Shown one piece after another: positions 28,840 to 37,697 of a stretch of 64,000 nt of DNA. Under the pieces are notes generated by a model. It searched no databases and was not told where the DNA came from. It saw nothing but the letters and a program-made list of their open reading frames with translations. Source of the DNA: Lactococcus carnosus (GTDB taxonomy: Bacteria > Bacillota > Bacilli > Lactobacillales > Streptococcaceae); NCBI RefSeq assembly GCF_006770265.1, contig NZ_CP017194.1, positions 1,488,001 through 1,552,000 of the forward strand, given 5' to 3'. Position 1 is the first letter of the stretch. Each line of letters opens with the position of its first letter. The position numbers and the translations under genes were made by a program.

Positions 28840-28910
28840 TGTAATCTCCTTATTTGCTTTTTTTGAGAGACATCTCTCTAATCAGTATCAGATTATCTTA
28901 CCTATATGCA

Positions 28911-30221
28911 TCAAACCAAGTAATCATTCAGATGTGATTTGACGAGTTCAATATGACTTGATGCATTTGTAATTTCCCCACCATGCTCTAGCGAGTAGGC
29001 AGTCAAGGACTCAAGGTCTTCTTTGTCAGCTAAAATGTTGGCACCAATGCCTGTTTGATAGCTGGCGTATCGTTTGGCTTTTAAATCTGACAAGAACTGA
29101 TCCTCTAAAATCGCCGCTGCACCTTTCAAGCCGCGTGCAAAGGTATCAAATCCTGCGATATGTGCCAGGAACAAATCTTCAGCCGCAAATGATGAGCGAC
29201 GCACTTTTGAGTCAAAGTTAATGCCACCAGGTGCCAGACCATCATTTTCCAAAATCTCAACCATGACAAGCGTTGTGTCTAAAACATTTGTTGGAAATTC
29301 ATCGGTATCCCAGCCAAGTAAGACATCCCCCTGGTTGGCATCGATAGAGCCAAGCGCATCATTGATTCGAGCGACAGTTAATTCATGCTCAAATGTATGA
29401 CCAGCTAATGTCGCATGGTTGCCTTCCAAATTGAGTTTGAAATCCCCTTGCAAGTTATACTTCAAGATGAAGGCAAGCGCTGTTGCCGCATCAAAATCAT
29501 ATTGGTGTTTCATCGGTTCTTTTGGTTTCGGCTCAATCAAGAATTGGGGTTTGTGACCAATTTTTTCACCATAGGCAATGGCCATTTTAAAGAGACGAGC
29601 GATATTGTCTTGTTCAAGGGCCATATCCGTATTTAACAAGGACTCATAGCCTTCACGACCACCCCAGAAGACATAGTTTTCACCGCCTAATTTTTTAGAG
29701 ATATCCAGGCCTTTTTTGATTTGGGCTGCTGAGTAAGCAAAGACATCAGCGTTATTTGATGACCCGGCACCATTAACAAAACGCGGATTTGAGAATAGAT
29801 TGGCCGTGTTCCAAAGGAGTTTAATACCTGTTTCATCCATCTTTTCTTTAATCAAGTCAGTGATGATATCCAGATTATCAAAGAATTCTGTTAGCGACTC
29901 TCCTTCTGGTGCGATGTCGATATCATGGAAACAAAAGTAAGGGGCATCTAGTTTGACCAGGATTTCAAAAAAAGCCTCAACACGATTTTTCGCTGTTTCA
30001 AGAGCTGTCTCACCAAACCAAGGCCGTTGATTAGTTGCACTACCAAAGGGGTCTGAGCCATCTTGTGTCATGGTATGCCAGTAGGCAATGGCAAAGCGAA
30101 GATGTTCTTTCATCGTCTTGCCTGCAACCACTTCCTCAGGGTTGTAGTGCCTAAATGCAAACGGATTTTTTGTGTCTACACCCTCGTATTGAATGTTGTC
30201 AATCTCTGGAAAATATGTCAT
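28911..30221 (-). CDS. xylA: Xylose isomerase
   Basis: Converts D-xylose to D-xylulose. 436 residues, class II length. Motifs: [58 protein letters not shown] and DANQGD, which carry the metal-binding acidic residues and His. It is the promoter-proximal gene of an operon that continues through the ABC importer, YesL, esterase, GH67 and GH3. The promoter at 30374-30402 is near perfect and holds a cre site. The stop is 71 bp before the binding-protein start, with no terminator seen between. Confidence 0.97.
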   Translation of the reverse strand: MTYFPEIDNIQYEGVDTKNPFAFRHYNPEEVVAGKTMKEHLRFAIAYWHTMTQDGSDPFGSATNQRPWFGETALETAKNRVEAFFEILVKLDAPYFCFHDIDIAPEGESLTEFFDNLDIITDLIKEKMDETGIKLLWNTANLFSNPRFVNGAGSSNNADVFAYSAAQIKKGLDISKKLGGENYVFWGGREGYESLLNTDMALEQDNIARLFKMAIAYGEKIGHKPQFLIEPKPKEPMKHQYDFDAATALAFILKYNLQGDFKLNLEGNHATLAGHTFEHELTVARINDALGSIDANQGDVLLGWDTDEFPTNVLDTTLVMVEILENDGLAPGGINFDSKVRRSSFAAEDLFLAHIAGFDTFARGLKGAAAILEDQFLSDLKAKRYASYQTGIGANILADKEDLESLTAYSLEHGGEITNASSHIELVKSHLNDYLV

Positions 30222-30340
30222 CTTGCGCTTCTTCCTACTCGTCTTTTACGAGCCAATGAGTTAGGAAATTTTATAAACTAACCCAACAATACGGTGTTAA
30301 AAAAATTATTAATCGCAAGTACTTTTTTAAACAACCTTTA

Positions 30341-30402
30341 GTTAGATTGTTCGTCGTACTAACTTATAAATTAATTGTAACCGCTTCCACTTATTTTGTC
30401 AA
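30341..30402 (-). promoter_or_regulatory. xylA promoter with cre site and dyad
   Basis: Minus-strand TTGACA (30397-30402) and TACAAT (30374-30379), spacer 17 bp. A cre-like site (30375-30390) matches 15 of 16 consensus positions and lies in the spacer. A 23-bp dyad with GTTAG/CTAAC arms (30341-30363) starts 10 bp after the -10 box, the same place as in the uxaC and xylB promoters. Confidence 0.82.
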
Positions 30403-30491
30403 TAGTTTTACTAAGTTTTTTTAAAACTAATTGCGTAGACTTATGCTACTTGCCTTTTTAGGTGCCTCAATTCGTCACCTAAAAAGACCTC

Positions 30492-30534
30492 AAAAAAAGG
30501 TATGACGCCCAGTCTTACAAGCATCATACCTTTT
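30492..30534 (-). terminator. Terminator after the ThuA-domain gene
   Basis: Arms AAAAGGTATGA and TCATACCTTTT, perfect 11 bp, followed by T residues on the minus strand. Confidence 0.82.
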
Positions 30535-30587
30535 CATATTTAGTGACTTCCTCTTTATCATATCCAGATCTATTTATGTCTTGATAC

Positions 30588-31253
30588 TTACAAGAAACGC
30601 TTCCATCTCACACTTGATTGTTGCTTGAGTAGCCAAGTGATCACTGTTTTCAAGATAAGTAAATTCGTATCATCTGCCATACCCGTAGTATTATGACTAG
30701 GCGTATAGCCTGCAACCTTACCACTACCGTAGAAATGTCGCCAGCCTGCGACTGACTCTCCATAGCTTGAAAAACTTCGCATAAAGACTGTCGTATAATC
30801 ATCTAGGATGCCGACTTGATACTGTTCGTCTGTGATTGTAAATTCACTTGGCATTTCTGCCAAGTAGGACTGGTAGGTCACCGCAACTTGCTTGGGATGC
30901 ATGATGAAATAGCCTTTTAGCATATCGATGTAAGTTGAGTCCAAGGGATAATTTGACATGCCTGAATGCAAAGCAAGGCAACTCCCCCCTTTGTCGACGT
31001 AACTTACAATCTTATCACTAATCTCTGGCGTCAACCATTCTTTTACGCTATCCTGCGCGCCTTCTATCTGATTTTCAACTGATAAAATCAGCAAATCAGG
31101 ATTCTCAGATAGGGCTTGAGTTAATTTTTCAATCGGTATATTTTCGTAATGGACTAACTCATCAAGTAAATCCAAAGCATGTTGAATATAGTCTTTGCTA
31201 TCAGATCTTTGATGATAGGCATCACCAGTAACACTTATCACTCTTTTTACCAT
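30588..31253 (-). CDS. ThuA-domain protein
   Basis: 221 residues of the ThuA/trehalose-utilisation fold, related to class I glutamine amidotransferases. It has a GDAYHQRSD start, LLILSVENQ, and GGSCLALHSGMSNYP at about 88-102, where the nucleophile elbow of the fold lies with Leu/His in place of Cys. It is 1 bp after the epimerase gene and ends at a terminator. Members are often found next to sugar catabolism genes, but no reaction is firmly established; a role in handling xylose or uronate derivatives is a guess. Confidence 0.75.
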   Translation of the reverse strand: MVKRVISVTGDAYHQRSDSKDYIQHALDLLDELVHYENIPIEKLTQALSENPDLLILSVENQIEGAQDSVKEWLTPEISDKIVSYVDKGGSCLALHSGMSNYPLDSTYIDMLKGYFIMHPKQVAVTYQSYLAEMPSEFTITDEQYQVGILDDYTTVFMRSFSSYGESVAGWRHFYGSGKVAGYTPSHNTTGMADDTNLLILKTVITWLLKQQSSVRWKRFL

Positions 31254-31254
31254 C

Positions 31255-32259
31255 TTATCTTACCCCAAATTTATAGTTAATCATTTTTGATGCTGGCTGA
31301 TTAGGTAAAAGTGCAATGCTTCCCCATTCTGGATGATTGGGCGTATCAGGCATTTCTTGAAACTCTATCGCAAGGCCTAATGCACTTACCATCGGCCGAT
31401 GATTCACGTGAGTTGTATGCTGCCAACCACTGGCACTATAGACGATAACACTACGCGCATGACTCGTCACCTCTAATGTTCGGCCACTGGCATCGTCTGA
31501 GAAGCAGACGGTATTAATAAGTGATGCTGGTGAAAAAACAAAAGCAGTATCCAAGCCATTTGGCAAGCTGTCCAAATGGCGAGCCAATCGGGTTGCTGTT
31601 GTAAAATCATAGGGAGTATCCACAACAGGCATAAAAGCACCTGTCGGAATTAAGGCATCATCTGTTGCTAAAATATGGGCGGCTGAAATCATCAAATTTT
31701 GCTCTCGGATATCCTGTTTCAGCTCTCCACTAAGATTAAAGTAGCTATGATTAGTTGGATTAAAGTAACTTTTAACAGGTGATACACCAGTAAACGTAAT
31801 ACTTAACTGATTACCTGCTAGTCTATAGATAACCGCTGCTTTAATCGGACCAGGAAAACCAGATTTATCATCTAAATAGCTAAAGGTAACAGTAATGACA
31901 TTTTTTGCTTCATGCCATGCCAAATTCCATTCTTGAAAGGACCATCCTTGTGATCCACTATGGAGTGAATGCCCATGATCATTAGCTTCCAGCGCTAATT
32001 CTCCAATCTTAGCCTGTTTAATACGACCAGCAACTGGACCAACTGTCGCACCAAAATATTGCAAGTCATCTCTTAAGTCAGAAATTGGTGTCACGTTTAA
32101 GACAATATTTTCTAATTTACCTGCTTTATCTTTAGTAAGCACCCTGTATAAGTGAGCACCATAAGCAACTAACTCCACTGTCACATCATCATTCTTCAAT
32201 ATGATTAAGGAAGTCGTCCTATCTTGACCAAGGCTAATTTTTTTAATTGTTACACACAT
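31255..32259 (-). CDS. Aldose 1-epimerase (mutarotase)
   Basis: 334 residues from ATG 32259, chosen for the GAGGAG site 6 bases upstream. GalM fold: GAHLYRV, GRIKQAKIG, LHSGSQGWSFQEW with the catalytic His, FNPTNHSYFNLSG with the second His, and IEFQEMPDTPNHP near the C terminus with the catalytic Glu. It interconverts anomers of xylose or another released sugar before isomerisation. The gene is preceded by a 240-bp leader with three stem-loops and forms an operon with the ThuA-domain gene. Confidence 0.9.
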   Translation of the reverse strand: MCVTIKKISLGQDRTTSLIILKNDDVTVELVAYGAHLYRVLTKDKAGKLENIVLNVTPISDLRDDLQYFGATVGPVAGRIKQAKIGELALEANDHGHSLHSGSQGWSFQEWNLAWHEAKNVITVTFSYLDDKSGFPGPIKAAVIYRLAGNQLSITFTGVSPVKSYFNPTNHSYFNLSGELKQDIREQNLMISAAHILATDDALIPTGAFMPVVDTPYDFTTATRLARHLDSLPNGLDTAFVFSPASLINTVCFSDDASGRTLEVTSHARSVIVYSASGWQHTTHVNHRPMVSALGLAIEFQEMPDTPNHPEWGSIALLPNQPASKMINYKFGVR

Positions 32260-32285
32260 ATTGCTCCTCTCAAACCTATAAAAAT

Positions 32286-32459
32286 ATGCACGTCCACTGG
32301 TCAACAGGGATCGTGCATCATCTGCATCTCATCTCATCGTGAGATGAGCTACTATATTGAATAAAGCATGACCGGTGTCTCGTTAAATTAGCTAAGGAGG
32401 CACAATCATAGAGGGTATAACCAACAGTTGGCTGACTGTTAGTTGGCACCTATCATGCT
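32286..32459 (-). ncRNA. Candidate structured leader RNA of the epimerase operon
   Basis: Three consecutive stem structures on the minus strand before the epimerase start. The first (32365-32459) is closed by AGCATGA/TCATGCT and GGTG/CACC pairs and contains an inner hairpin, AACAGT-TGGCTG-ACTGTT (32423-32440). The second (32328-32348) is a perfect 9-bp stem with a TCG loop. The third (32286-32318) pairs ATGCACG with CGTGCAT and ends 27 bases before the start codon. No known riboswitch class was recognised. Expression as part of the epimerase mRNA is assumed. Confidence 0.45.
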
Positions 32460-32547
32460 CTAGTACAATCATTTTGTTTGTAAAGACAAGCTACTGTCTT
32501 TATTATCATTGCTAATCACTGCCCTATATACTAGGCCTATCATTAAC

Positions 32548-34044
32548 TCATTTTAAAGCCAATAAGGCATGGCTGAGTGATTGGGTTGCCTGATAAACTT
32601 GTCTATAAATCTGATAAATCGCGTCATAAGCTACTACATTTTCAGCAATCGGCTTAACGGCTGCTTTATAATGCACAAATACCTCAGCTGCGTCGGCAGC
32701 AGTATCAAACCAGCCAGCGCCAATGGCAGCTAACATGGCAGCCCCTAGGCCTGGGCCTTGCTCAACCGTCAAATTTAGGATTGTAGCATTAAAGATATCA
32801 GCCTGCATCTGTAGCCAGTCTGCATTTTTGGCACCGCCACCAACAGATACGATACGATCAAATTTTCGGCCTGCCATTTCCTCCATCAACAGTTGAGAGT
32901 CTTTGAGTGAAAAAGTAATCCCCTCAAGTACTGCCCTAGAAAAATGTGGCAATCTATGGTGCGTATCAATGCCAATAAATGAGCCACGAATTTGACTATC
33001 AACATGTGGCGTACGCTCGCCCACAATATAAGGGGAAAACAATAAGCCATCCGAGCCGGGTTTGACCTCAGAAATCCCTGCTAGCAATTCTGAGAAAGTT
33101 TGCTCTTGGGCAAATGTTCTTTTGAACCACTCTAAACTATTCCCCGCAGCCAATGTGACACCCATGGCGTAATAGTCATTTTTTGCTGCGTGATTAAACA
33201 AATGCAGTTTGCCTTGGTAGTCTGCACTGGCATCTTTTTCAAATGATAAAAATACACCACTTGTGCCAATTGAGCACATTCCTGCGCCATCCTTGATAAT
33301 ACCGGCACCTAAAGCGGCACAGGCATTATCGGCACCACCTGCGAAAACTGGCACATCGACTTTAAAGCCAAAAAATGTTTTCATCTCATCTGTCAAGTCG
33401 CCTACTTTATCTTGTGATGACAATAATTTCGGCAGTCTCTCGATTGGAATATCAAATAAGTCTAAAATCGGAGTCGCCCATTCTTTTTTTGCGACATCAA
33501 GCAATAGGGTTCCTGCAGCGTCCGAAAAATCCGTGACATAGTTACCCGTTAAGCAAAAACTTAAGTAGTCTTTGGGTAACATCATATACTGTACTCGATC
33601 CCAATTTTGGGGTTCATTTTCTTGAATCCAGACTATTTTTGGCAAGGTAAACCCTTCAAGAGCCCGATTTTTGCTTACCTCTAATAACAAGTCTCCAGCT
33701 TTTTCAGTGATTGTTTGACACTGTTTGCTTGTTCTGACATCATTCCAAAGTATAGCTGGTCTAATAACTTGCTTCTGCTCATCTAAAATGACTAAACTAT
33801 GCATTTGACCAGAAAAACTAATCCCTTCTAGGTCCGTTTTCATATCAGGGTGTAAACCAATCAGGTCAATGATGACATTTTTTACTGCACCCATCCAAAG
33901 CTCAGGATTTTGTTCACTATAGCCAATTTTTGGTGTCTCAATTGGGTAGTCGTAGCTTGATTCCCCAACGACTTCGCCCTGTTTATTAATTAATATACCC
34001 TTTAGAGAGCTTGTCCCCAAATCAATTCCTAGTACATACGCCAT
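32548..34044 (-). CDS. xylB: Xylulokinase
   Basis: Phosphorylates D-xylulose to xylulose 5-phosphate. 498 residues of the FGGY kinase family: LGIDLGTSSLKGIL at the N terminus (phosphate 1), SFSGQMHSLVILD, the catalytic Asp in GGADNACAALGAG near residue 235, FSPYIVGERTPH and VSVGGGAKNADWLQMQADI. It is transcribed from its own promoter, which has cre and XylR-like operator elements. The structured leader and epimerase gene follow it on the same strand. Confidence 0.96.
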   Translation of the reverse strand: MAYVLGIDLGTSSLKGILINKQGEVVGESSYDYPIETPKIGYSEQNPELWMGAVKNVIIDLIGLHPDMKTDLEGISFSGQMHSLVILDEQKQVIRPAILWNDVRTSKQCQTITEKAGDLLLEVSKNRALEGFTLPKIVWIQENEPQNWDRVQYMMLPKDYLSFCLTGNYVTDFSDAAGTLLLDVAKKEWATPILDLFDIPIERLPKLLSSQDKVGDLTDEMKTFFGFKVDVPVFAGGADNACAALGAGIIKDGAGMCSIGTSGVFLSFEKDASADYQGKLHLFNHAAKNDYYAMGVTLAAGNSLEWFKRTFAQEQTFSELLAGISEVKPGSDGLLFSPYIVGERTPHVDSQIRGSFIGIDTHHRLPHFSRAVLEGITFSLKDSQLLMEEMAGRKFDRIVSVGGGAKNADWLQMQADIFNATILNLTVEQGPGLGAAMLAAIGAGWFDTAADAAEVFVHYKAAVKPIAENVVAYDAIYQIYRQVYQATQSLSHALLALK

Positions 34045-34096
34045 CTTATTCCCTTTCTTACTACAAAAATGCTTATCTTAGTATCGTATTTCAAGA

Positions 34097-34156
34097 AAGT
34101 TCGTATAACCAACAAACTTACATTGTCATTGTAAACCCTTACACTATATTTGTCAA
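34097..34156 (-). promoter_or_regulatory. xylB promoter with cre-like site and XylR-like operator
   Basis: Minus-strand TTGACA (34151-34156) and TACAAT (34128-34133), spacer 17 bp. A cre-like site (34129-34144) matches 14 of 16 positions. The operator at 34097-34119 has half-sites GTTTGT and ACGAAC, 7 bp apart, extended by AA/TT on both sides, and is 18 of 23 bases identical to the site at the first ROK promoter. Confidence 0.82.
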
Positions 34157-34324
34157 GCACCAGTCTGCTATTTTTATATCATTGGCCCATCTGCTATCTT
34201 GTCTATCAAAAAATGACTGATAGTCAAGGTAAGTCTTTTTCTCAATGCTATGCGCATTTAATATTATTTTAAGCTTTGTTCATTATAATAAACTCATCCC
34301 TAAAATTTTTCATAACAACTCCTT

Positions 34325-34362
34325 AAGACGCCTAGGTTTGGATAACCTAGGCGTCTTTCTTT
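34325..34362 (+). terminator. Strong orphan terminator
   Basis: Perfect 14-bp stem (AAGACGCCTAGGTT with AACCTAGGCGTCTT), 5-base loop, T-rich tail on the + strand. It shields the next gene from upstream transcription or ends a small RNA. Confidence 0.85.
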
Positions 34363-34391
34363 TATGGTCTCTTAGTCGCACATCTCTATAA

Positions 34392-34429
34392 AGGTAAGCG
34401 TTTACAATATATGCTATTCATGATAAACT
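34392..34429 (+). promoter_or_regulatory. Promoter with cre site for the small membrane protein
   Basis: TTTACA (34401-34406) and TAAACT (34424-34429) with a 17-bp spacer. A cre site overlapping the -35 box (34392-34407) matches 15 of 16 consensus positions, so glucose repression through CcpA is expected. Confidence 0.68.
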
Positions 34430-34450
34430 TATGATAAAGGGAGGTGACCT

Positions 34451-34867
34451 ATGATACATCTAAACCGTATCTCTTTATATCATTTTTTTCCGATATGTGC
34501 GATCATCAGTTTAGTCTTAATCAGGTTCATCGAACTTAATTATGCTGATGGAAACCCACAAATCATTCGAACTTATTTATTCTTTAATCTACTTTTCCCT
34601 TCAGTTTACTTTTTTCTAGTTGCTTATTTAGTGCCTTTATTTATATCACTTACCCATAAAATTAATATGAAACGCTTGCTAAAAGTCACCTGGGTAACGC
34701 TACTATCACTATATCTGTTAGTTAGTATCTACGTTTGTTTGATCAAACAACAACCTGATTTATTCCCACAAAATATAGATATTAGCTTAGGTATCCTTGG
34801 TGGCTTATTACTAGGTTGTGACATAGCTTGTCCAAAATCAGGCACTAGCGTAAAGAACCCTAGTTAA
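34451..34867 (+). CDS. Small membrane protein of unknown function
   Basis: 138 residues with four predicted membrane segments (about 10-28, 38-66, 78-98, 108-123) and a polar C-terminal tail. No family recognised. A very good GGGAGGTGACC ribosome-binding site precedes the ATG, and it has its own cre-bearing promoter and terminator, so it is a real single-gene unit. It lies between the xylose and malolactic loci. Control by CcpA suggests a role tied to carbon status. Confidence 0.72.
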   Translation: MIHLNRISLYHFFPICAIISLVLIRFIELNYADGNPQIIRTYLFFNLLFPSVYFFLVAYLVPLFISLTHKINMKRLLKVTWVTLLSLYLLVSIYVCLIKQQPDLFPQNIDISLGILGGLLLGCDIACPKSGTSVKNPS

Positions 34868-34890
34868 CGACGACTGTGTATTTATATTTA

Positions 34891-34926
34891 AAAATCCCCA
34901 TAACGTCTAGCGTTATAGGGATTTTT
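34891..34926. terminator. Terminator between the membrane protein gene and mleR
   Basis: Arms AAAATCCCCATAACG and CGTTATAGGGATTTT, one mismatch, T tract on + and A/T-rich on the other side; serves both convergent genes. Confidence 0.82.
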
Positions 34927-35001
34927 GAGGTACTTAGTTATAAACAAGTCTGATATGTTTAAACCAGTAAACAAGTCAAGATTGCTGTGCCAAATAAACA
35001 G

Positions 35002-35910
35002 TCACTTCAAGCCATCTGCTTTAGCTAGTTTATCTAACATTTCGATAAATGTTGCTAACTCGTCAGCTAGTACCGCATGCCTTAAATAGGCATATTGAAC
35101 GTAAAATAGAACTTTATCTTCTACCACGAGTGGGATCTTAACGAGTCCTGCCATATCTTGGAAGGGCAGAAAATCGGTCATTAAGGTAATACCAGCATTG
35201 GCCTTCACCATCTGCCCAATCGTGTGCACATCTGAAAATCGGAATAAGACTTGCGCTTTTTTTCTATATTTATCACTCAGATTTTTAAACGCCTTGGTAT
35301 GGACAAAGCCATCCTCAAGTAAGATATATGGATAGTCTAGCGTCTCTTCAAATGTCACCTCTGTCTTTTGGGCTAATGGATTATCCTTAGCAACAAAAAT
35401 ATAAAACTCACGCTGATATAAGAGGTTAACGGTTAGATTAGGATGCGTCAAGGGGACAATACTGCCAATTAGACTAAAGTCTAGTTGACCCGATAGTAGT
35501 TTTGTCAGCAACGACTTTGAGCCACCTGAAACCAAGTCAAATTTTGAGATTAAGTCAACAGTCCCTGGCACTTCCAGTAAGCTTGAAAGCAATCTAGCCC
35601 GAATGATAGGTGGAAAACCGACATAGATTTTATGCTGCTTAGCATGTTCGATGGCACTTTCTACTACCGTAAATTCATCTAGTATATGACTAATATGTGA
35701 CTTTAAAATCTCACCTTCTTGCGTCAATACAACAAAGCGATGTGAGGGATCTTTCTGAATTAAATCGCAGTTGTAATAATCTTCTAAGCGCTTCATGGCA
35801 TGGCTAATCGTTGGCTGGCTGACATTGAATTGCTTGGCAACCTGAGTAAATGATAGTAATTCAGCTAAAGCATTAAAAAAATCAAAATCTCGTAAATTCA
35901 TCTTCCACAA
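35002..35910 (-). CDS. mleR: LysR-type regulator of malolactic fermentation
   Basis: 302 residues with an N-terminal winged helix (RDFDFFNALAELLSFTQVAKQFNVSQPTISHAMKRLEDYY) and a LysR effector domain. It is divergent from mleS with a gap of about 150 bp, which contains a perfect 16-bp dyad between the mleS -35 and -10 elements. MleR activates malolactic genes in response to malate in Lactococcus and Streptococcus mutans (established). Assignment rests on family and position. Confidence 0.9.
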   Translation of the reverse strand: MWKMNLRDFDFFNALAELLSFTQVAKQFNVSQPTISHAMKRLEDYYNCDLIQKDPSHRFVVLTQEGEILKSHISHILDEFTVVESAIEHAKQHKIYVGFPPIIRARLLSSLLEVPGTVDLISKFDLVSGGSKSLLTKLLSGQLDFSLIGSIVPLTHPNLTVNLLYQREFYIFVAKDNPLAQKTEVTFEETLDYPYILLEDGFVHTKAFKNLSDKYRKKAQVLFRFSDVHTIGQMVKANAGITLMTDFLPFQDMAGLVKIPLVVEDKVLFYVQYAYLRHAVLADELATFIEMLDKLAKADGLK

Positions 35911-35978
35911 CTCCTTTTCATTATTCTATCATATTTGAGACAATTTGTTATTCTTAAATCTTATCATATCTAGAAGAT

Positions 35979-36008
35979 TTGACTATAATAACTTATAAGT
36001 TATAGAAT
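35979..36008 (+). promoter_or_regulatory. mleS promoter with LysR-type dyad
   Basis: TTGACT (35979-35984) and TAGAAT (36003-36008). Between them is a perfect palindrome, ATAACTTATAAGTTAT (35988-36003), a probable MleR site. The 18-bp spacing is longer than ideal, as often seen at activator-dependent promoters. A second dyad, TTGTAAA/TTTACAA, follows at 36014-36032. Confidence 0.65.
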
Positions 36009-36058
36009 AAAACTTGTAAATGAGTTTTACAACATTATATTAATTGGAGGATGTACAA

Positions 36059-37681
36059 ATGCGTGCACATGAAATTTTAAACAACCCTTTCTTAAATAAA
36101 GGGACAGCCTTTACAGAGGCCGAAAGAAAATCACTTGGTTTAGTGGGTATTTTACCCCCTTATGTTCAAACAATCGACCAACAAGCTGAACAAACTTACC
36201 AACAGTATTTGACCAAACCTAATGATCTAGAAAAACGTCATTTCTTAATGGAAATTTTCAACACAAACCGGACTTTATTTTATTATTTATTTAATCAACA
36301 TATCGTTGAATTTAATCCAATCGTATATGATCCAACAATTGCGGATACGATTGAAAATTATAGCCATCTATTTGTGGATACACAATATGCTGCCTACCTT
36401 GATATCAACCATCCAGAGAATATCAAAGAAACACTTGAAAATGCTGCTGGAGATAGAAAAATTCGCTTAATCGTTGTCACTGATGCGGAAGGGATTCTGG
36501 GTATTGGCGACTGGGGCACACAAGGTGTTGATATTTCTGTCGGTAAATTGATGATTTATACGGCTGCCGCTGGGATTGATCCTGAATGTGTCTTACCGAT
36601 TGTTATCGATGCAGGGACAACGAGACAAGAACTCTTGAATGATCCCTTGTACTTAGGTAATCATCAAGAACGTCAATATGGTGATGACTACTACGACTTC
36701 ATCGATCAATTCGTTAACACAGCTGAGGATATGTTCCCTAAATTATATTTACACTGGGAAGACTTCGGTCGTTCAAACGCCGCAACTATTTTGAACAAAT
36801 ATAAAAATGTCATCCCAACTTTCAACGATGATATCCAAGGTACAGGTATCGTTGTCCTCGGTGGTATCTTCGGCTCTCTTGATATTACAGGTGAAAAGTT
36901 AACTGATCAAGTCTACCTTTGCTATGGTGGTGGGTCTGCTGGAGCAGGGATATCAAATCGTGTTCATGCAGAAATGGTCAGCGAAGGGCTTTCTGAGGAA
37001 GAAGCCTACAAACGTTTCTTTATGGTTGATAAACAAGGGCTATTATTTGATGATATGACTGACTTAACACCAGCTCAAAAACCATTTGCTAAAAAGCGAA
37101 GTGACTTTGCGAATGCTGATGACATGACAGATTTATTGACAATTATCAAAACTGTCAAACCAACTATTCTGGTTGGGACATCTACTGATCCAGGTGCCTT
37201 CACTAAAGCAGTCGTCGAAGCCATGTGCGCGAATACAGCACGTCCTATTATCTTCCCAATTTCAAATCCAACCAAAAAATTAGAAGCAACAGCGCAACAA
37301 GTAATCGAATGGTCTGACGGTAAAGCCTTCGTCGCAACTGGTGTACCATCAGACACCATCACTTACAAAGGGGTTGACTATCAAATCGGACAAGCTAATA
37401 ACGCCCTAATCTACCCAGGATTGGGACTTGGTATGCTTGCATCAGAAGCCTCACTTTTGACTGACGAAATGATTGGTGCTGCAGCACATTCTCTAAGCGG
37501 TCTCGTTGACTTAACACAAGCTGGTGCACCTGTTCTCCCACCATTCCAATATGTTGCGGATGTCTCTATCAAAGTTGCCGAAGCAGTTGCCAACATGGCC
37601 AAATCACAAGGTCTAGCACAAGCTAAAGAAACAGATATGTCTAAAGCAGTAAAAAACCTCAAATGGTATCCAGAATACTAA
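36059..37681 (+). CDS. mleS: Malolactic enzyme
   Basis: Decarboxylates L-malate to L-lactate with NAD+ and Mn2+. 540 residues from ATG 36059, chosen for GGAGG 8 bases upstream; the open frame starts earlier at a TTG. Malic-enzyme family signatures: [41 protein letters not shown], and the Rossmann-like [12 protein letters not shown]. Length and N terminus fit lactococcal MleS rather than true malic enzyme. The permease gene follows 16 bp downstream, forming the mleS-mleP operon. Confidence 0.95.
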   Translation: MRAHEILNNPFLNKGTAFTEAERKSLGLVGILPPYVQTIDQQAEQTYQQYLTKPNDLEKRHFLMEIFNTNRTLFYYLFNQHIVEFNPIVYDPTIADTIENYSHLFVDTQYAAYLDINHPENIKETLENAAGDRKIRLIVVTDAEGILGIGDWGTQGVDISVGKLMIYTAAAGIDPECVLPIVIDAGTTRQELLNDPLYLGNHQERQYGDDYYDFIDQFVNTAEDMFPKLYLHWEDFGRSNAATILNKYKNVIPTFNDDIQGTGIVVLGGIFGSLDITGEKLTDQVYLCYGGGSAGAGISNRVHAEMVSEGLSEEEAYKRFFMVDKQGLLFDDMTDLTPAQKPFAKKRSDFANADDMTDLLTIIKTVKPTILVGTSTDPGAFTKAVVEAMCANTARPIIFPISNPTKKLEATAQQVIEWSDGKAFVATGVPSDTITYKGVDYQIGQANNALIYPGLGLGMLASEASLLTDEMIGAAAHSLSGLVDLTQAGAPVLPPFQYVADVSIKVAEAVANMAKSQGLAQAKETDMSKAVKNLKWYPEY

Positions 37682-37697
37682 GAGGACTTAAACAAAA

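Larger units (their letters stand above)
30222..30587. other. 366-bp region: xylA promoter and terminator of the preceding operon
   Basis: No gene. It contains the xylA leader of about 145 bases, the xylA promoter with cre and dyad (30341-30402), and the terminator of the thuA-domain gene (30492-30534). Confidence 0.7.
34045..34450. other. 406-bp region: xylB promoter, orphan terminator, promoter of the small membrane protein
   Basis: No gene recognised. It contains the xylB promoter (34097-34156), a possible -10 box TATAAT at 34284-34289 with poor -35, a very strong terminator at 34325-34362 with no gene in front, and the CcpA-type promoter at 34392-34429. A short RNA of about 60 nt could run from 34296 to the terminator. 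Confidence 0.55.

Noticed and set aside
28861-28910. Terminator between xylA and the binding-protein gene
   Set aside because: A small GAGAGA/TCTCTC hairpin is present near 28866-28879 but has no T tract on the minus strand, so xylA and the importer are taken as one operon.
32395-32412. Five-codon leader peptide (minus strand ATG ATT GTG CCT CCT TAG) in the epimerase leader
   Set aside because: No ribosome-binding site and no codon bias for a regulatory amino acid; probably chance.
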